From: Paracoccaceae bacterium
Lineage (GTDB): Bacteria > Pseudomonadota > Alphaproteobacteria > Rhodobacterales > Rhodobacteraceae
Assembly: GCA_002709405.1 (NCBI GenBank)
Contig: PAQV01000044.1
Coordinates: 1 to 47,365 of the forward strand
Reading direction: 5' to 3'
Length of the DNA: 47,365 nucleotides
Position 1 is the stretch's first letter; every line of letters starts with the position of its first letter. The position numbers were made by a program, and so were the translations under genes. The notes beneath the pieces are model-generated. The model worked only from the letters and a program-made list of their open reading frames with translations, had not been told where the DNA came from and did no database searches. Shown piece after piece: positions 16,901-24,772 of the stretch.

Positions 16901-18724
16901 CGGAACGAGGATCTGAAGAACTACCTGGAAAGCATGGGCCTGATGGGCCTGGAGGAAAACGAGACGCCGGAAGGCATCAAGACGATCCTGCGGACCAGCA
17001 AGCCGAACCTGTTCTACGCCAATGCCGACTGGCAGCAGATGGCACGGACCAACGCCAAGATGGCCGGAATTCCGCGCCTGGCGGGCATGCTCAAGAAGAA
17101 GGACGAGAAATCGTCGGAGGTGCGCGAGCGTCTTCTCAGCCTCGACTCGGCGGAACGCCACGAGGAACTGAAGGACTTCGTGAAGGGCGAGATCGGCAAC
17201 GTGCTGAAGATCGAACCCGAAACCATCGACCCGTCCATGGCGATGAACGAGCTTGGCCTCGACTCGCTGTCGTCCTTCGAACTGAAGATGCGCATTGAAA
17301 CCGCTCTGGGTCTGACCCTGCAGGCTGCCAAGTTCCTGCAGGCCCCGACGATCCTGGAACTGGTCGACGTGCTGGACGTGGAACTGGACAAGGCCAAGGC
17401 GGAAATGGAAGCCGCGGCCCTGGCTGGCGACGTGGACGACGAAGGCGACGCAGGTGGCGCAGCGGCGAGCGAAGAGCTGCTGCTGAGCGACCGCGGCACC
17501 TACCTGCTGGCCGAGGCAACGGCCCCGATGACGACCGACAGTGCCCGCGAGGCCCTGGAACATCGCATCGTGGTCGAGGTGGCTCCGGCCATCGACGCCG
17601 AAGCGCTGGCAAAGGCGGTGGAAACCGTGTCGGCCCGTCACCCGGTGCTGCGGACCAAGTACGCCGGTGGCAAGGTCAGCTTCGATGCCGAAGGTATCTC
17701 GCTGGTTGCGGCCGAAACGCTGGATCCGTTCCAGGTCAAACCGGTGGATGTCACCGAGGGCCACGTGGCCTGCCTGACCTGGGCCCCGGCAGGAGAGGAC
17801 GCAACCCGTCTGATGCTGCAGGTGCAAAGCGCGGTGGCAGACCGGGCCTCGGCCTACCTGGTGATGGACGAAGTCCTGAACCTGCTGGCCGGGACCGAGC
17901 TGGACGATCCGATGGCCGAAGAGGACCTGGGCGCCGAACTGCGCCGGGGCATCTTCGATCCGGAAGAATCGACCAACGCCAACGACCAGTCGTTCTGGAG
18001 CTACGCGGTGGCAGGCAAGGCGCCCGCCATCGAGTTCAAGGAGCGTTCGCGCGCTGTCTCGATCGCGGCCCTGGGTCGCGACCACGGGCTGGCCGCCGAA
18101 TGGCAGGGTGACATCCCGGGCAATGCCCTGAGCGAGGCCGATTTCACCATCGGTCTGGCCGAGGCGCTGACCGAGGCCTTCGATCACGAAGGTGGCGTCC
18201 TGCTGACCCGCGAAACCGACCGGCCCGCGCGGCTGGCCGAGGCCAAGGTGGTGGCACCGTTCGCCGATGATCAGCCGTTCTACGTGCCGATGAACATCGA
18301 CGAGACGATCCAGCGCGGCCATGTGGACCGGATCCTTGAAGCGGCCGAAGGGCACGACAGCATCGACCTGTACGTTCTGCGCAAAGAGCTGAACGACCAG
18401 TTCGAAGGCGCGGGTGCGGCTCCGTTCCAGATCTCGTACCGGTTCGATCCGGCGCTCAGCGCCCTCGAAGCGGCCCTGATCGCCGGACCGGTCAGCAAGG
18501 GCGGCATGACCGTCCATGCCGAGACCAACGGCCGGACGGGTATCGCCAGCGACGTGGAGCTCATCCTGCGCAAGTCGGATGATGCGACGCTGCTGGTGAT
18601 GCGGGTCGACAGCGACGTGGTGACTGCGAATGACGCCCAGCGTCTGATGCAGGCCCTGGCCAAGCGCTTGGGGATCACCACGATCACCTCGCCGTACGAG
18701 AACCAACTTGAGGTTGCGGAATGA
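10949..18724 (+). CDS. Reducing type I polyketide synthase with C-terminal condensation-like domain
   Basis: Single-module multienzyme of 2591 residues (numbering from the ATG at 10949, preceded by TAGGAAGA; an in-frame ATG at 10889 lacks a ribosome site). KS at about 15-430 has the DTACSSS cysteine C186 and H321/H360. AT at about 570-880 has GHSIGE with S645. DH at about 905-1195 has H943 and D1110, but the usual HxxxGxxxxP reads HRLQSECVFP, with Ser for Gly. A structural pseudo-KR fills about 1200-1440. ER at about 1450-1775 has GGVG at 1603; KR at about 1798-1980 has TGGNGGFG from 1803 and S1935/Y1948/N1952. ACP has DSL with S2106. After an acidic Ala/Gly linker comes a full-length condensation-like domain (about 2175-2580) in which HHxxxDG is replaced by QSAVADR (2293-2299). 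There is no methyltransferase or thioesterase. The order matches mycocerosic-acid-synthase-type PKSs. The stop overlaps the next gene (ATGA). Confidence 0.95.
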   Translation: MLDSSNVSASDTASKKIAVVGIACRLPGGVTGPDSYWKLLEEKKCGIREVPSDRWNVEHFYDSDPNALSRSQTKWAGFLDDVKSFDPSFFGLSPREATSMDPQQRNTLMCSYEAIENSGIPWEEYQKARTGVFVGVQSVDYREVQEKRRSGFDAFGGTALAHCIISNRVSHRLNLNGPSYSVDTACSSSLTALNQAILNLRNDQADYCLVTGVNFMLAPSTFVAFSKAGMLSPTGTLRTFDADANGFVRGEGIGTVVLKPYDRALADGDRVYAVIEESWANQDGFTSTITAPNQTSQIKMMQSLMAGAGVGPNEIGYVEAHGTGTPIGDPIEAGAIGRVVGQPKTNGKLLIGSVKPNIGHLESGAGVNGLIKLALAIHKGKIPAQIGFEKPNPRIPLDALNMEVPLDMVDFPEVDGKRRGIVNSFGFGGANASALLGSAEKKAVEGVWRKPVELPAEDAPRIFPISARTEAVVKDVAAKLAESLREGKLADTDVAEVAAALASSRTHHAYRAAIVAKDKDELLKGLDFVAGADADMEDPGNVYRGQAAADKKVAFMYAGQGSQWWGMARQLMEDNDAFRTAVQEYDAEFVKSAGWSIMEELLKDEADSNIDDTTVTQPALFAIQHGLVAVWKSWGVEPDMVVGHSIGEACAAYTAGGLTLGGAANFLSKRGAIRDQLGQKGAMAAVGLDPEDIEPLLPESGLINIAAVNGPGSTTISGDYDTLHAFVEQFEKDHPNTFIRILKVDTAWHSYQLEAGEAWFRKEVTEIDWSVPTTPWISTVTGKPETRFDIDYGWRNLRQAVLFKNGIETALRMGANVFLEMGPHTTLSSPAVSTAGDFGAKVDVINSLNRKQSDHLSMAQATARLFCSGVKLDWEAVSGEPSDHVELPGYPWALETLWMDNNEWRAMMFPESVGPLLGVQLEGAKNQWVGEVSLKSHAWIGDHRLQSECVFPGAGYMDIMFEAGRRMFGDEGCIEIENLTIHEALFIPADTDVRFFTMFVPERNAIQIYTQPRDSQEPWTLRADGQIRQNIVPPKTDFTPIAKDDEGSTLVELTTLYQATSDDSVINYGPAFQTVRDFWVHDLGAGALVGVDPICEHKFEDFETHPSLLDACLQISDPRMTAASLQMDYDELTGNYESFMPVGALQLRQHRKMPKQFKVYAWQKPRIDALTGCSDFLVVDLDGNVVMEGNGLLNRSLSGTATREHPEGFAPHYAVEEYTDYKVATPEPEAEFGTWLVLADEGTPGEKLAEGLEARGAEVILMTREEVADEVEDMREDFADRISELMEDEEKGLAGVVYAWSLSQEPITEDTPADTVAELVANDSRAVIALGSSFDELRHGENLPRVVLVTRNGRSAPDGTSMKVDGLTQAPLATLLRTVANEVSEIDMLELDVDEAQLEAMDTVLDAILAPGAENEIVLREAGAYVPRLNRVWANELDPQDLYIPKDNTDRNFYVTMNNPGVIDNLELIECGFAELGPDDVRVAVKAVGLNFRDVMAVTGLLPKEAEGEPAWTNLGLEFGGVIVEKGSNVTEFEIGERVMGMGKRCLQRYLNTSKLALARIPEHISFEEASTIPSAFATAHYALNRIGRMAKGEKVFIHVATGGVGTAAVQMAKNVGAEIFATAGSDEKRALLKEWGVPHIMNSRDLTWADEVNRITGGKGVDVLLNSLPGAYIEKGLEAMAPYGRYLEIGKRDVYADSSIGMKVLRKNISVSVLDLAAMGVERPDLLGSMFQELTEAFVRRELEPLPLVSFKVSEVADSIRFMSQAKHVGKVVVTFDEDEYVVKADRTREVKMEPDASYLITGGNGGFGLSIAQWMSSAGAGKLILASRSGKVGEEELPRIEAIKEQGTEVEIISLDITNEDETAEAIARMFADAKPLKGVMHAAAVIKDGFINQLTDEMIDTVIYPKVAGGWALEKAFAKAGQQPEFMISFSSIAATTGSPGQANYVAANGFLDALAAYRKKHKDEGGSINWGAIAATGIVGRNEDLKNYLESMGLMGLEENETPEGIKTILRTSKPNLFYANADWQQMARTNAKMAGIPRLAGMLKKKDEKSSEVRERLLSLDSAERHEELKDFVKGEIGNVLKIEPETIDPSMAMNELGLDSLSSFELKMRIETALGLTLQAAKFLQAPTILELVDVLDVELDKAKAEMEAAALAGDVDDEGDAGGAAASEELLLSDRGTYLLAEATAPMTTDSAREALEHRIVVEVAPAIDAEALAKAVETVSARHPVLRTKYAGGKVSFDAEGISLVAAETLDPFQVKPVDVTEGHVACLTWAPAGEDATRLMLQVQSAVADRASAYLVMDEVLNLLAGTELDDPMAEEDLGAELRRGIFDPEESTNANDQSFWSYAVAGKAPAIEFKERSRAVSIAALGRDHGLAAEWQGDIPGNALSEADFTIGLAEALTEAFDHEGGVLLTRETDRPARLAEAKVVAPFADDQPFYVPMNIDETIQRGHVDRILEAAEGHDSIDLYVLRKELNDQFEGAGAAPFQISYRFDPALSALEAALIAGPVSKGGMTVHAETNGRTGIASDVELILRKSDDATLLVMRVDSDVVTANDAQRLMQALAKRLGITTITSPYENQLEVAE

Positions 18725-20106
18725 TCCTGCGCAACAAGCGCCGGCAAGAAGAGGATACGGCAGCTGAACAGACATTTCCCCTGACGGAAATGCAGAAGTT
18801 CATGCTGCCGACCCTGACGGACCCGGACTGTGTCCTGCGGTTCAAGCAGTTCCTCTACCAGGTGCAGGGCCTCCGGATCAAACCGGGGGTCACCCCCCGC
18901 CGCATCGAACGTGGCCTCAAGAAACTGGCCAAACGACATGATGTTCTCCGGCTTGCGTTCCGCAAGTCGGAGGACACCGACGAATGGCGGGGCGTCTTCG
19001 TGCCCGTCGACGACATCAAGCTGACCGTCGAGGATTACGGCACGATGTCGCCTGAAGACCTGCGCGCCAAGGTGCGCGAGGTTGCCGAAGACACGATGGA
19101 AATCGACGACGAGATCCTCACGGATTTCCGGATGCTGCGCTTTGGCGAGGAAGGCGATGCCATCCTGTTCCGCCTGCACCACGCCCTGACCGACGCCTTC
19201 GGGATGATGGTCCTGGTCGAGGACCTGGTGAAGTTCATCATCAACATGCCGGGGACGGGCGAGGGTTATCCCTATGCCGATTTCGTCCAGAAGGTCGAAC
19301 AGAAGCTGCCCGACCACAAGGGAGAGGCAGGGGCCTACTGGGACGACATGCTGTTCCCGCCGCCCGCGCCAGTGAACTTCGGCCGCGTGGCCAAGGGCCT
19401 GTCGATGGAAACCGATCCTCACCTGATCGACAACATCCGCGACGCCAGCGTCACGATGCCGGTCGAGGATTACGAGACCATCACCGAGATCGCCCAGAAG
19501 GCCGGGGCCAGCATGTTCACGCTGACCGTGGCGGCCCTGAACGACACCATGCATGACATGTATGGCTCGGACGGGATCATCGGCCGGTCGGTGATGGGCC
19601 GGAATGCCGGGGACCTGTCGAACTTCATCGGGTTTGCACTGCGCTTCCCGCTGTGGCGGGTCGACATGTCCGACGGGGATACCCTGATCGAACGGGCCAA
19701 GACGCTGCGCAAGCAGATGCAGACGTCGATGACCACGATCACCAAGGAACTTGGCCGGCCCGTCAACAAGATCGACGAACGGCTGCGGGCGGAAACCGGC
19801 GGGATCGGGGTGCAGTTCTTCGTTCACGTGCCGTCGGCGGATGCCAAGGCCAAGTCGTCCATGCTGGCCGGGATCTTCCGGTCCCAGGGCGACGTGATGA
19901 TGAAGGTCGGCCCGGTCGAGGTCGAGCGCATCGCATTGCCCCGGCCTCCGGCCATGGGCGCCCCGAACGACCTGACCGTCCTGGTCCTGCCGTTCGACGA
20001 CGGGGCACAGGTGACGGTCCGTTGTGACGGGACCGTTTTCGACGACGATGAATTGCAAGACATCGCAAACCAGCTGATGGGCAAACTACTCAGCGTAAAA
20101 GGCTAA
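18721..20106 (+). CDS. Free-standing condensation-domain (PapA-like) acyltransferase
   Basis: 461-residue protein of the condensation/acyltransferase superfamily, overlapping the PKS stop by 4 bases and therefore probably made in step with it. FPLTEMQ opens the fold and KRHDVLRLAFR is the first conserved helix. The active-site motif reads HHALTDAF (residues 153-160), keeping both histidines and the Asp, with Ala in place of the usual final Gly. GRNAGDLSNFIGFALRFPL matches the latch region of condensation domains. In the family the second His promotes attack of an amine or alcohol on a thioester. With no thioesterase present, this protein is the best candidate to release the ACP-bound chain by ester or amide formation, as PapA proteins do in mycobacteria. 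The acceptor is unknown. Confidence 0.85.
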   Translation: MILRNKRRQEEDTAAEQTFPLTEMQKFMLPTLTDPDCVLRFKQFLYQVQGLRIKPGVTPRRIERGLKKLAKRHDVLRLAFRKSEDTDEWRGVFVPVDDIKLTVEDYGTMSPEDLRAKVREVAEDTMEIDDEILTDFRMLRFGEEGDAILFRLHHALTDAFGMMVLVEDLVKFIINMPGTGEGYPYADFVQKVEQKLPDHKGEAGAYWDDMLFPPPAPVNFGRVAKGLSMETDPHLIDNIRDASVTMPVEDYETITEIAQKAGASMFTLTVAALNDTMHDMYGSDGIIGRSVMGRNAGDLSNFIGFALRFPLWRVDMSDGDTLIERAKTLRKQMQTSMTTITKELGRPVNKIDERLRAETGGIGVQFFVHVPSADAKAKSSMLAGIFRSQGDVMMKVGPVEVERIALPRPPAMGAPNDLTVLVLPFDDGAQVTVRCDGTVFDDDELQDIANQLMGKLLSVKG

Positions 20107-20259
20107 AGGACTTGGCGGCGCTCTGGCGCCGCTGTCATTTCTGAGACATGAATTGTTGATATCGCCCGAAGTGTTCCATCCGCATTGTCGCGGACTTCGG
20201 TGCGAACGAAGGAATGTTCGACAGGCCATTTGACACAAGCCGGGAACTGGAGACTACGC
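20107..20259 (+). promoter_or_regulatory. Structured gap: terminator-like hairpin plus inverted repeats upstream of the sulfotransferase
   Basis: GCGGCGC-TCTG-GCGCCGC (20115-20132) is a perfect 7-bp hairpin directly after the condensation gene. It is followed by TGTCATTT, a weak terminator signal. Further on, CCGAAGT (20166-20172) and ACTTCGG (20194-20200) form a long-loop repeat, and CGAAC (20203-20207) with GTTCG (20216-20220) a second. This could be a partial terminator followed by a second promoter or a folded leader for the sulfotransferase-to-transporter genes. Confidence 0.45.
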
Positions 20260-21546
20260 ATGACGACCGACGCACGCACCGAGGCAACCGAAGATCCCAC
20301 CAAGATCTACGACCAGGACGACCCCCGCTATTACGGCTACACGCGCTTTCAGTTCCGCCTGTGGCACGGGATGACGACCTGGGCCTTCATCAAGATGATC
20401 AACGGGCGCTTCAAGTATATCTCGCCCCAGCGCTATGGCCTGTTTGCCTCTGTCATCCTGGTGTCGCTGCTGCACAACTTCCTGGCCGTGTGCGTCAAGA
20501 TCTTCTACACCGGCCGCATCAAGCGCACCGAATTCGCCGGAGACCCGGTCTGCATCATCGGCTTTCAGCGCTCGGGCACGACTTTCCTGAACGAGCTGAT
20601 CGCCTGCGATGACCGGTTCGCCTATCCCGACAACCTGCAATGCATCATGCCGGAAACCTTCATCCTGGCCGAACGGCGCCTGCGCCGGTCCAATTCCATC
20701 ATGAAGATGGAAAAGCGGCCCATGGACGATATGGACATGAGCATGGACGCCCCGCAGGAAGACGAAATCGCCCTGCTGAACTCGGGCGTGCCCAGCCCCT
20801 ATTCGCAGATCGCCTTCCCCTCGGCCGGTGAATTCTATCACGAGGCCCTGCAGGAACAGCAATCCGACCCCGAGATGCGCCGCAAGTGGGTCGAGGCCTG
20901 GGTCTGGTTCCTGCGCAAGGTCCAGTTCCGCAACAAGGGCAAGCGCCTGCTGCTGAAATCGCCGACGCATACCGTGCGGGTGTCGCTGATCCGCGAGACC
21001 TTCCCCGCGGCCAAGTTCATCCACATCACGCGCAACCCCTACCGGATCTTCCATTCGAACCTGAAGCTGGGCAAGGCGCTGTCGGTGACCCAGGGCTTTG
21101 AAGCCAAGGGCATGACCGACGAGGCCATGATCGAGGAACTGATCGAAGGGTTCCCGGTGTTCCACGAGGCCTACGAGGAACAGAAGGTCGACGTGCCCGA
21201 GGGCAACCTGGTGACGGTGGCCTACGAAGACCTGGTCAAGGACCCGATTGCGGTGATCCGTCGCATCTACAGCGAGCTCGGTTTGCCCGACATCGAACAT
21301 GCGATCCCGGCCATGCAGGCCTACGTGGATTCGCGCAAGGGCTACACGCCCAACAAGTACAAGGAAGACCCCGAGATCGTGAAAATGATCAACGACAATT
21401 GGGGCATTTATTTTGACGCTTACGGATACGATCGTCTTCCCGTGGAGGGAGAGGAAGCGCCTGTGAACGAAGCCATCGTCACCGCCGATGGCGAGGCGCC
21501 GGGAACACCCGAAGACGAGCAGGCCGACAAACAGACGGGTACCTAA
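20260..21546 (+). CDS. PAPS-dependent sulfotransferase family protein, membrane-associated
   Basis: 428-residue sulfotransferase (Sulfotransfer_3-like) expected to move a sulfo group from PAPS to a hydroxyl or amine. The ATG at 20260 has GGAG seven bases upstream; a longer start at 20185 is unsupported. The 5'-phosphosulfate loop is IIGFQRSGTTFLNEL with R104-S105-G106-T107-T108. The 3'-phosphate motif is HITRNPYRIFHSN with R258 and S266, and both are intact. LLLKSPTHTVRV adds a further family motif. Residues 59-82 (YGLFASVILVSLLHNFLAVCVKIF, in part) are strongly hydrophobic, suggesting membrane association and so a lipid-like substrate. The acidic C-terminal tail of about 30 residues is probably disordered. 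Its place between acyltransferase and exporter genes suggests it tailors the polyketide product. Confidence 0.88.
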   Translation: MTTDARTEATEDPTKIYDQDDPRYYGYTRFQFRLWHGMTTWAFIKMINGRFKYISPQRYGLFASVILVSLLHNFLAVCVKIFYTGRIKRTEFAGDPVCIIGFQRSGTTFLNELIACDDRFAYPDNLQCIMPETFILAERRLRRSNSIMKMEKRPMDDMDMSMDAPQEDEIALLNSGVPSPYSQIAFPSAGEFYHEALQEQQSDPEMRRKWVEAWVWFLRKVQFRNKGKRLLLKSPTHTVRVSLIRETFPAAKFIHITRNPYRIFHSNLKLGKALSVTQGFEAKGMTDEAMIEELIEGFPVFHEAYEEQKVDVPEGNLVTVAYEDLVKDPIAVIRRIYSELGLPDIEHAIPAMQAYVDSRKGYTPNKYKEDPEIVKMINDNWGIYFDAYGYDRLPVEGEEAPVNEAIVTADGEAPGTPEDEQADKQTGT

Positions 21547-21554
21547 CGCCTCTC

Positions 21555-23873
21555 ATGGCTACCAACGACCTTCATGCCGAAGGTCAGCAATACACAGGCG
21601 CGCGGATTGCCCGCGCGCTGGTGCGCTGGCATTGGCTATTCTTCGCATTGGCGATCGTGCTCATCGCCATCGGAGCCGCAGGGATCTTCAAGGTCGAACG
21701 TTCGACCAACACCCGGGCCTTCTTCGGACCCGAGAATCCCGAATACAAACTGCTTCTTCAGATCGAGGACATGTTCGTCTCGTCCGACAACATGATCCTG
21801 GCGATTTCCGGGCCGGAGGGGTCGGATTTCGAACCCGAAACCCTGGAAGCGGTGCGCGAACTGACGAACGAGGCCTGGTACGTGCCGCACGTGCTGCGGG
21901 TCGACTCGCTGGCCAGCTTCAACCACTCCTGGGCCGAGGGCGACGAGATCATCGTCGAACCCATCCTGCCGGAAGAGGGCGAGATCACGCCCGAGATCGC
22001 CAAACTGGCGCGCGAACGGACGTTTTCGTCGGAAGAGCTGGTGAACCGGGTGGTGTCGCCTGACGGGCGGACCTTCGGCGTCGCGATTTCGATGATCCCG
22101 CCGGACCGGTCGAACGAAACCTTCCGCGAGATCATGGCCTCTGTTCAGGACCTGGCCGACCGGATCGAAGCAGACTACCCGGGCCACGAGGTCTACATGA
22201 CCGGCACCGTGATGGCGAGCCTGGCCTTTTCCAGCGCCGCCGGCCGTGACCTGAACGAAACCCTGCCTCTGGCCGCCGCGTCGACGGTTGTGCTGCTGAT
22301 CCTCGGGCTGGGCACCTTCTCGGGGGTCGTGGGGTCAGTCGTCGTGCTGCTGGGCGGCGCGGCCGTCACGCTGGGGGCGGGCGGCTGGATGGGCATGGCC
22401 CTGACGCCGGGCAACGCGCCCAGCCCGCTGGCCGTCATCGTCATCGTTGCGGCAACCTGCATGCACCTGGTCCTGCACTGGCGCAACGCACTTGGCGACG
22501 GGATGAGCAACCGCGACGCCGTCGAACACTCGGTCGAGGAAAACCTGGCCCCGATCACCGTGACCAACCTGACCACGGCCTTCGGGTTCGCCTGCCTGAA
22601 TTTCTCGGACGCCCCGCCACTGCGCGACCTGGGCAACATGATCGCCGCCGGTACGCTGGTGGGCTGGCTGCTGTCGATCATGGTGATTCCGACCGCCCTG
22701 CTGGTGCTGCCCGCCATGCGCCGCCGGCGCGAGGGCCTTCTGCCGCGCATCCTGCGCCGGGTCGGAGACGTCACACTGCGCCACCGTTACGCCGTGCTGG
22801 GCCTCTTTGCCGTGGCCACGCTGGTGTCGGTCTTCGGCATCTTCCGGATCTACTTCAACGACGATTTCATCCGTTATTTCGACCACACCTACCAGCTGCG
22901 CCGCGACAGCGACGTGATCGAGGACCGGCTGACCTCGCTGAAGGTCGTGACCTTCGTGCTGGAAAGCGACGATGAAAGCGGCGTGTTCGACCCGGACTTC
23001 CTGCACGAGGTCGAAGAGTTCGAGGCCTGGCTGGCCACGCGCGACGACGTCAAACAGGTGTCGTCGATCACCCAGCCGCTGAAACGCCTGAACATGAACC
23101 TCAACGGCGACGATCCCGCGTTCTACCGCACGGCCGACAGTTCCGAGGCCAACGCCCAGTTGATGATGCTGTACGAACTGAACCTGCCGGTCGGCCAGGA
23201 TCTGAACACGCAGCTGAGCATCGACCGCAAACAGACCCTGATGTCGGTGTCGCTGAACGTCGAAAGCAGCGCCGAACTGCGCTGGTTCACCGCCGATGCC
23301 GAAGAATGGATGCGCGAGAACACGCCCGAGATCGCCACCCTGGGCACCGGGGCCTCGATCACGTTTGCGCGCGTATCCCAGCGAAACGGCACGGCGATGT
23401 TCACAGGGGCCGTGGTGGTGCTAATCGTGATCTCGGCGACGATGATCATCGCGTTGCGGTCCTGGCGCTACGGCCTGCTGAGCCTGATCCCCAACCTTGT
23501 CCCGGCTGTCATGGCCTTCGGGATCTGGGGGGTCGTCTTCGGAGAGGTCAACCTGGGCTCGACCGTGGTGACCGTGATGACATTCGGCATCGTCGTCGAT
23601 GATACGGTGCACATGATGATGACCTATATCCGTCAGCGCAGGCTGGGGTTCGAACCGAAAGAAGCGGTGCGGCGTATGCTGGCCAATGTCGGCACGGCCA
23701 TCGCGCTGACCTCGATCACCCTGGTCGCGGGGTTTTCCATCATCGCGATGTCGAGCTTTGCCATCAATGAACACCTTGGGGCGCTGACCGCGCTTGTCGT
23801 GGCCTGTGCCTTCCTGGCCGACCTTATCCTCTTGCCAGTGCTTCTGGTTACAGCCGAAGGAAAGAGAACATGA
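21555..23873 (+). CDS. RND/MMPL-family lipid or hydrophobe exporter
   Basis: 772-residue inner-membrane transporter with the two-fold RND/MMPL plan: helix 1 at about 26-48, a periplasmic domain, five helices, then the same again. The second half carries FGIVVDDTVHMMMTY, with the acidic pair used as proton relay. The equivalent place in the first half reads VIVAATCMHLVLHW and has no acid. At 772 residues it is shorter than AcrB-type pumps and matches the MMPL/HpnN size class that moves lipids to the periplasm. It begins 8 bases after the sulfotransferase stop with little ribosome site. Its own stop overlaps the LolA-like gene (ATGA), a pairing commonly seen for this RND subgroup. Confidence 0.9.
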   Translation: MATNDLHAEGQQYTGARIARALVRWHWLFFALAIVLIAIGAAGIFKVERSTNTRAFFGPENPEYKLLLQIEDMFVSSDNMILAISGPEGSDFEPETLEAVRELTNEAWYVPHVLRVDSLASFNHSWAEGDEIIVEPILPEEGEITPEIAKLARERTFSSEELVNRVVSPDGRTFGVAISMIPPDRSNETFREIMASVQDLADRIEADYPGHEVYMTGTVMASLAFSSAAGRDLNETLPLAAASTVVLLILGLGTFSGVVGSVVVLLGGAAVTLGAGGWMGMALTPGNAPSPLAVIVIVAATCMHLVLHWRNALGDGMSNRDAVEHSVEENLAPITVTNLTTAFGFACLNFSDAPPLRDLGNMIAAGTLVGWLLSIMVIPTALLVLPAMRRRREGLLPRILRRVGDVTLRHRYAVLGLFAVATLVSVFGIFRIYFNDDFIRYFDHTYQLRRDSDVIEDRLTSLKVVTFVLESDDESGVFDPDFLHEVEEFEAWLATRDDVKQVSSITQPLKRLNMNLNGDDPAFYRTADSSEANAQLMMLYELNLPVGQDLNTQLSIDRKQTLMSVSLNVESSAELRWFTADAEEWMRENTPEIATLGTGASITFARVSQRNGTAMFTGAVVVLIVISATMIIALRSWRYGLLSLIPNLVPAVMAFGIWGVVFGEVNLGSTVVTVMTFGIVVDDTVHMMMTYIRQRRLGFEPKEAVRRMLANVGTAIALTSITLVAGFSIIAMSSFAINEHLGALTALVVACAFLADLILLPVLLVTAEGKRT

Positions 23874-24664
23874 CCTTTCTCAAACGCATTCCCCTGATCC
23901 TATTGCTGGCCGCCACGCCGGCCCTGCCGGCGCTGTCGCAGACCGCCGAGCAGAAGGGCGAACAGATCGCCACCCAGGCCCAGTCCAAGGGCAAGGGCTT
24001 TGGCGACAGCCTGTCGTCGGGGCAGATGATCCTTTACACCAAGGGTGGATCGCAAAGCGAACGGCGGTTCAACGCCAAGTCGCTGGAAGGGCAGGGCAAC
24101 AACCCGTCCGCCTCGCTTCTTGTCTTCGAATGGCCGGGCGATGTGCGCGATACGGCCCTGCTGACCTATTCCTACGACAACAAGTCGGACGACCAGTGGC
24201 TGTACCTGCCGTCGGTGGGCCGGGTGAAGCGGATTTCGTCCTCGGCCCGGTCCGGGGCCTTCATGGGATCCGAATTCGCCTATGAGGACATGACCGACCA
24301 GGGTGCGTCGGAATTCAATCACAAATGGGTCGAAGACAGCGCCTGCCCGGTGGGCGGGGGCACCTGCCACGTGGTCGACCGGACTCCGAAAAGCCGGTCG
24401 GGCTATGCCCTGCAGCGGGTCTGGTTCAACAAGTCGAACCTGTACGTCGTCCAGATCCAGTATTTTGACCGGGCCGGCAAGCATGTGAAGACGCTGCAAA
24501 GCTCGGGCCAGAAGAAGTACCAGGGCAAGTACTGGCGCCCGGCCAAGATGCGCATGGTCAACCACCTGACCGGCAAGAGCACCGATCTGCTGTGGTCGGG
24601 CTACAAGTTCGGCAACGGGTTCTCGGCCAACGATTTCAGCGTTCAGGCCCTGAAATCGCGGTAA
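23870..24664 (+). CDS. LolA-like outer membrane lipoprotein-sorting protein
   Basis: 264-residue periplasmic protein with a signal peptide MTFLKRIPLILLLAATPALPALS. The mature domain has DDQWLYLPSVGRVKRISSS and GSEFAYEDMTD, which I recognise from the LolA_like/outer-membrane-lipoprotein-sorting family found next to MMPL-type RND pumps. The fold is a half-barrel that shields a lipid chain, so the likely job is to accept the exported lipid at the inner membrane and pass it across the periplasm. It overlaps the RND gene by 4 bases, and a strong terminator follows it. It is about 60 residues longer than classical LolA and is not the housekeeping LolA. Confidence 0.88.
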   Translation: MTFLKRIPLILLLAATPALPALSQTAEQKGEQIATQAQSKGKGFGDSLSSGQMILYTKGGSQSERRFNAKSLEGQGNNPSASLLVFEWPGDVRDTALLTYSYDNKSDDQWLYLPSVGRVKRISSSARSGAFMGSEFAYEDMTDQGASEFNHKWVEDSACPVGGGTCHVVDRTPKSRSGYALQRVWFNKSNLYVVQIQYFDRAGKHVKTLQSSGQKKYQGKYWRPAKMRMVNHLTGKSTDLLWSGYKFGNGFSANDFSVQALKSR

Positions 24665-24674
24665 ACGACCGGAT

Positions 24675-24699
24675 CCGGGCGGCAGGCCGCCCGGGTTTT
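24675..24699 (+). terminator. Rho-independent terminator after the LolA-like gene
   Basis: CCGGGCGG (24675-24682), a 4-base loop and CCGCCCGG (24687-24694) followed by GTTTT. It is a compact 8-bp GC stem with a short U-tract. It may end the main transcript or reduce expression of the barrel gene that follows. Confidence 0.75.
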
Positions 24700-24772
24700 G
24701 CCTTGCCTGACTCACCAGGGTCGGGCAGGGCAAAGGGCAAGTAACGCGCCCGGCCGGGCGGAAACTGGAAAG

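Noticed and set aside
10958-18775. Very long open frame (about 2600 codons) on the minus strand opposite the polyketide synthase
   Set aside because: It is an effect of strong GC codon bias in the PKS frame: the antisense product has low-complexity composition rich in Gln, His, Arg and Val, no recognisable domain and no ribosome site. The sense strand encodes an unmistakable PKS.
18721-20106. Wax-ester synthase/DGAT assignment for the HHALTDA protein
   Set aside because: The HH motif is shared by both families, but the opening PLTEMQ and the late GRNAGDLSNFIGFALRFPL block fit condensation domains better. Acyltransferase activity remains the expected chemistry either way.
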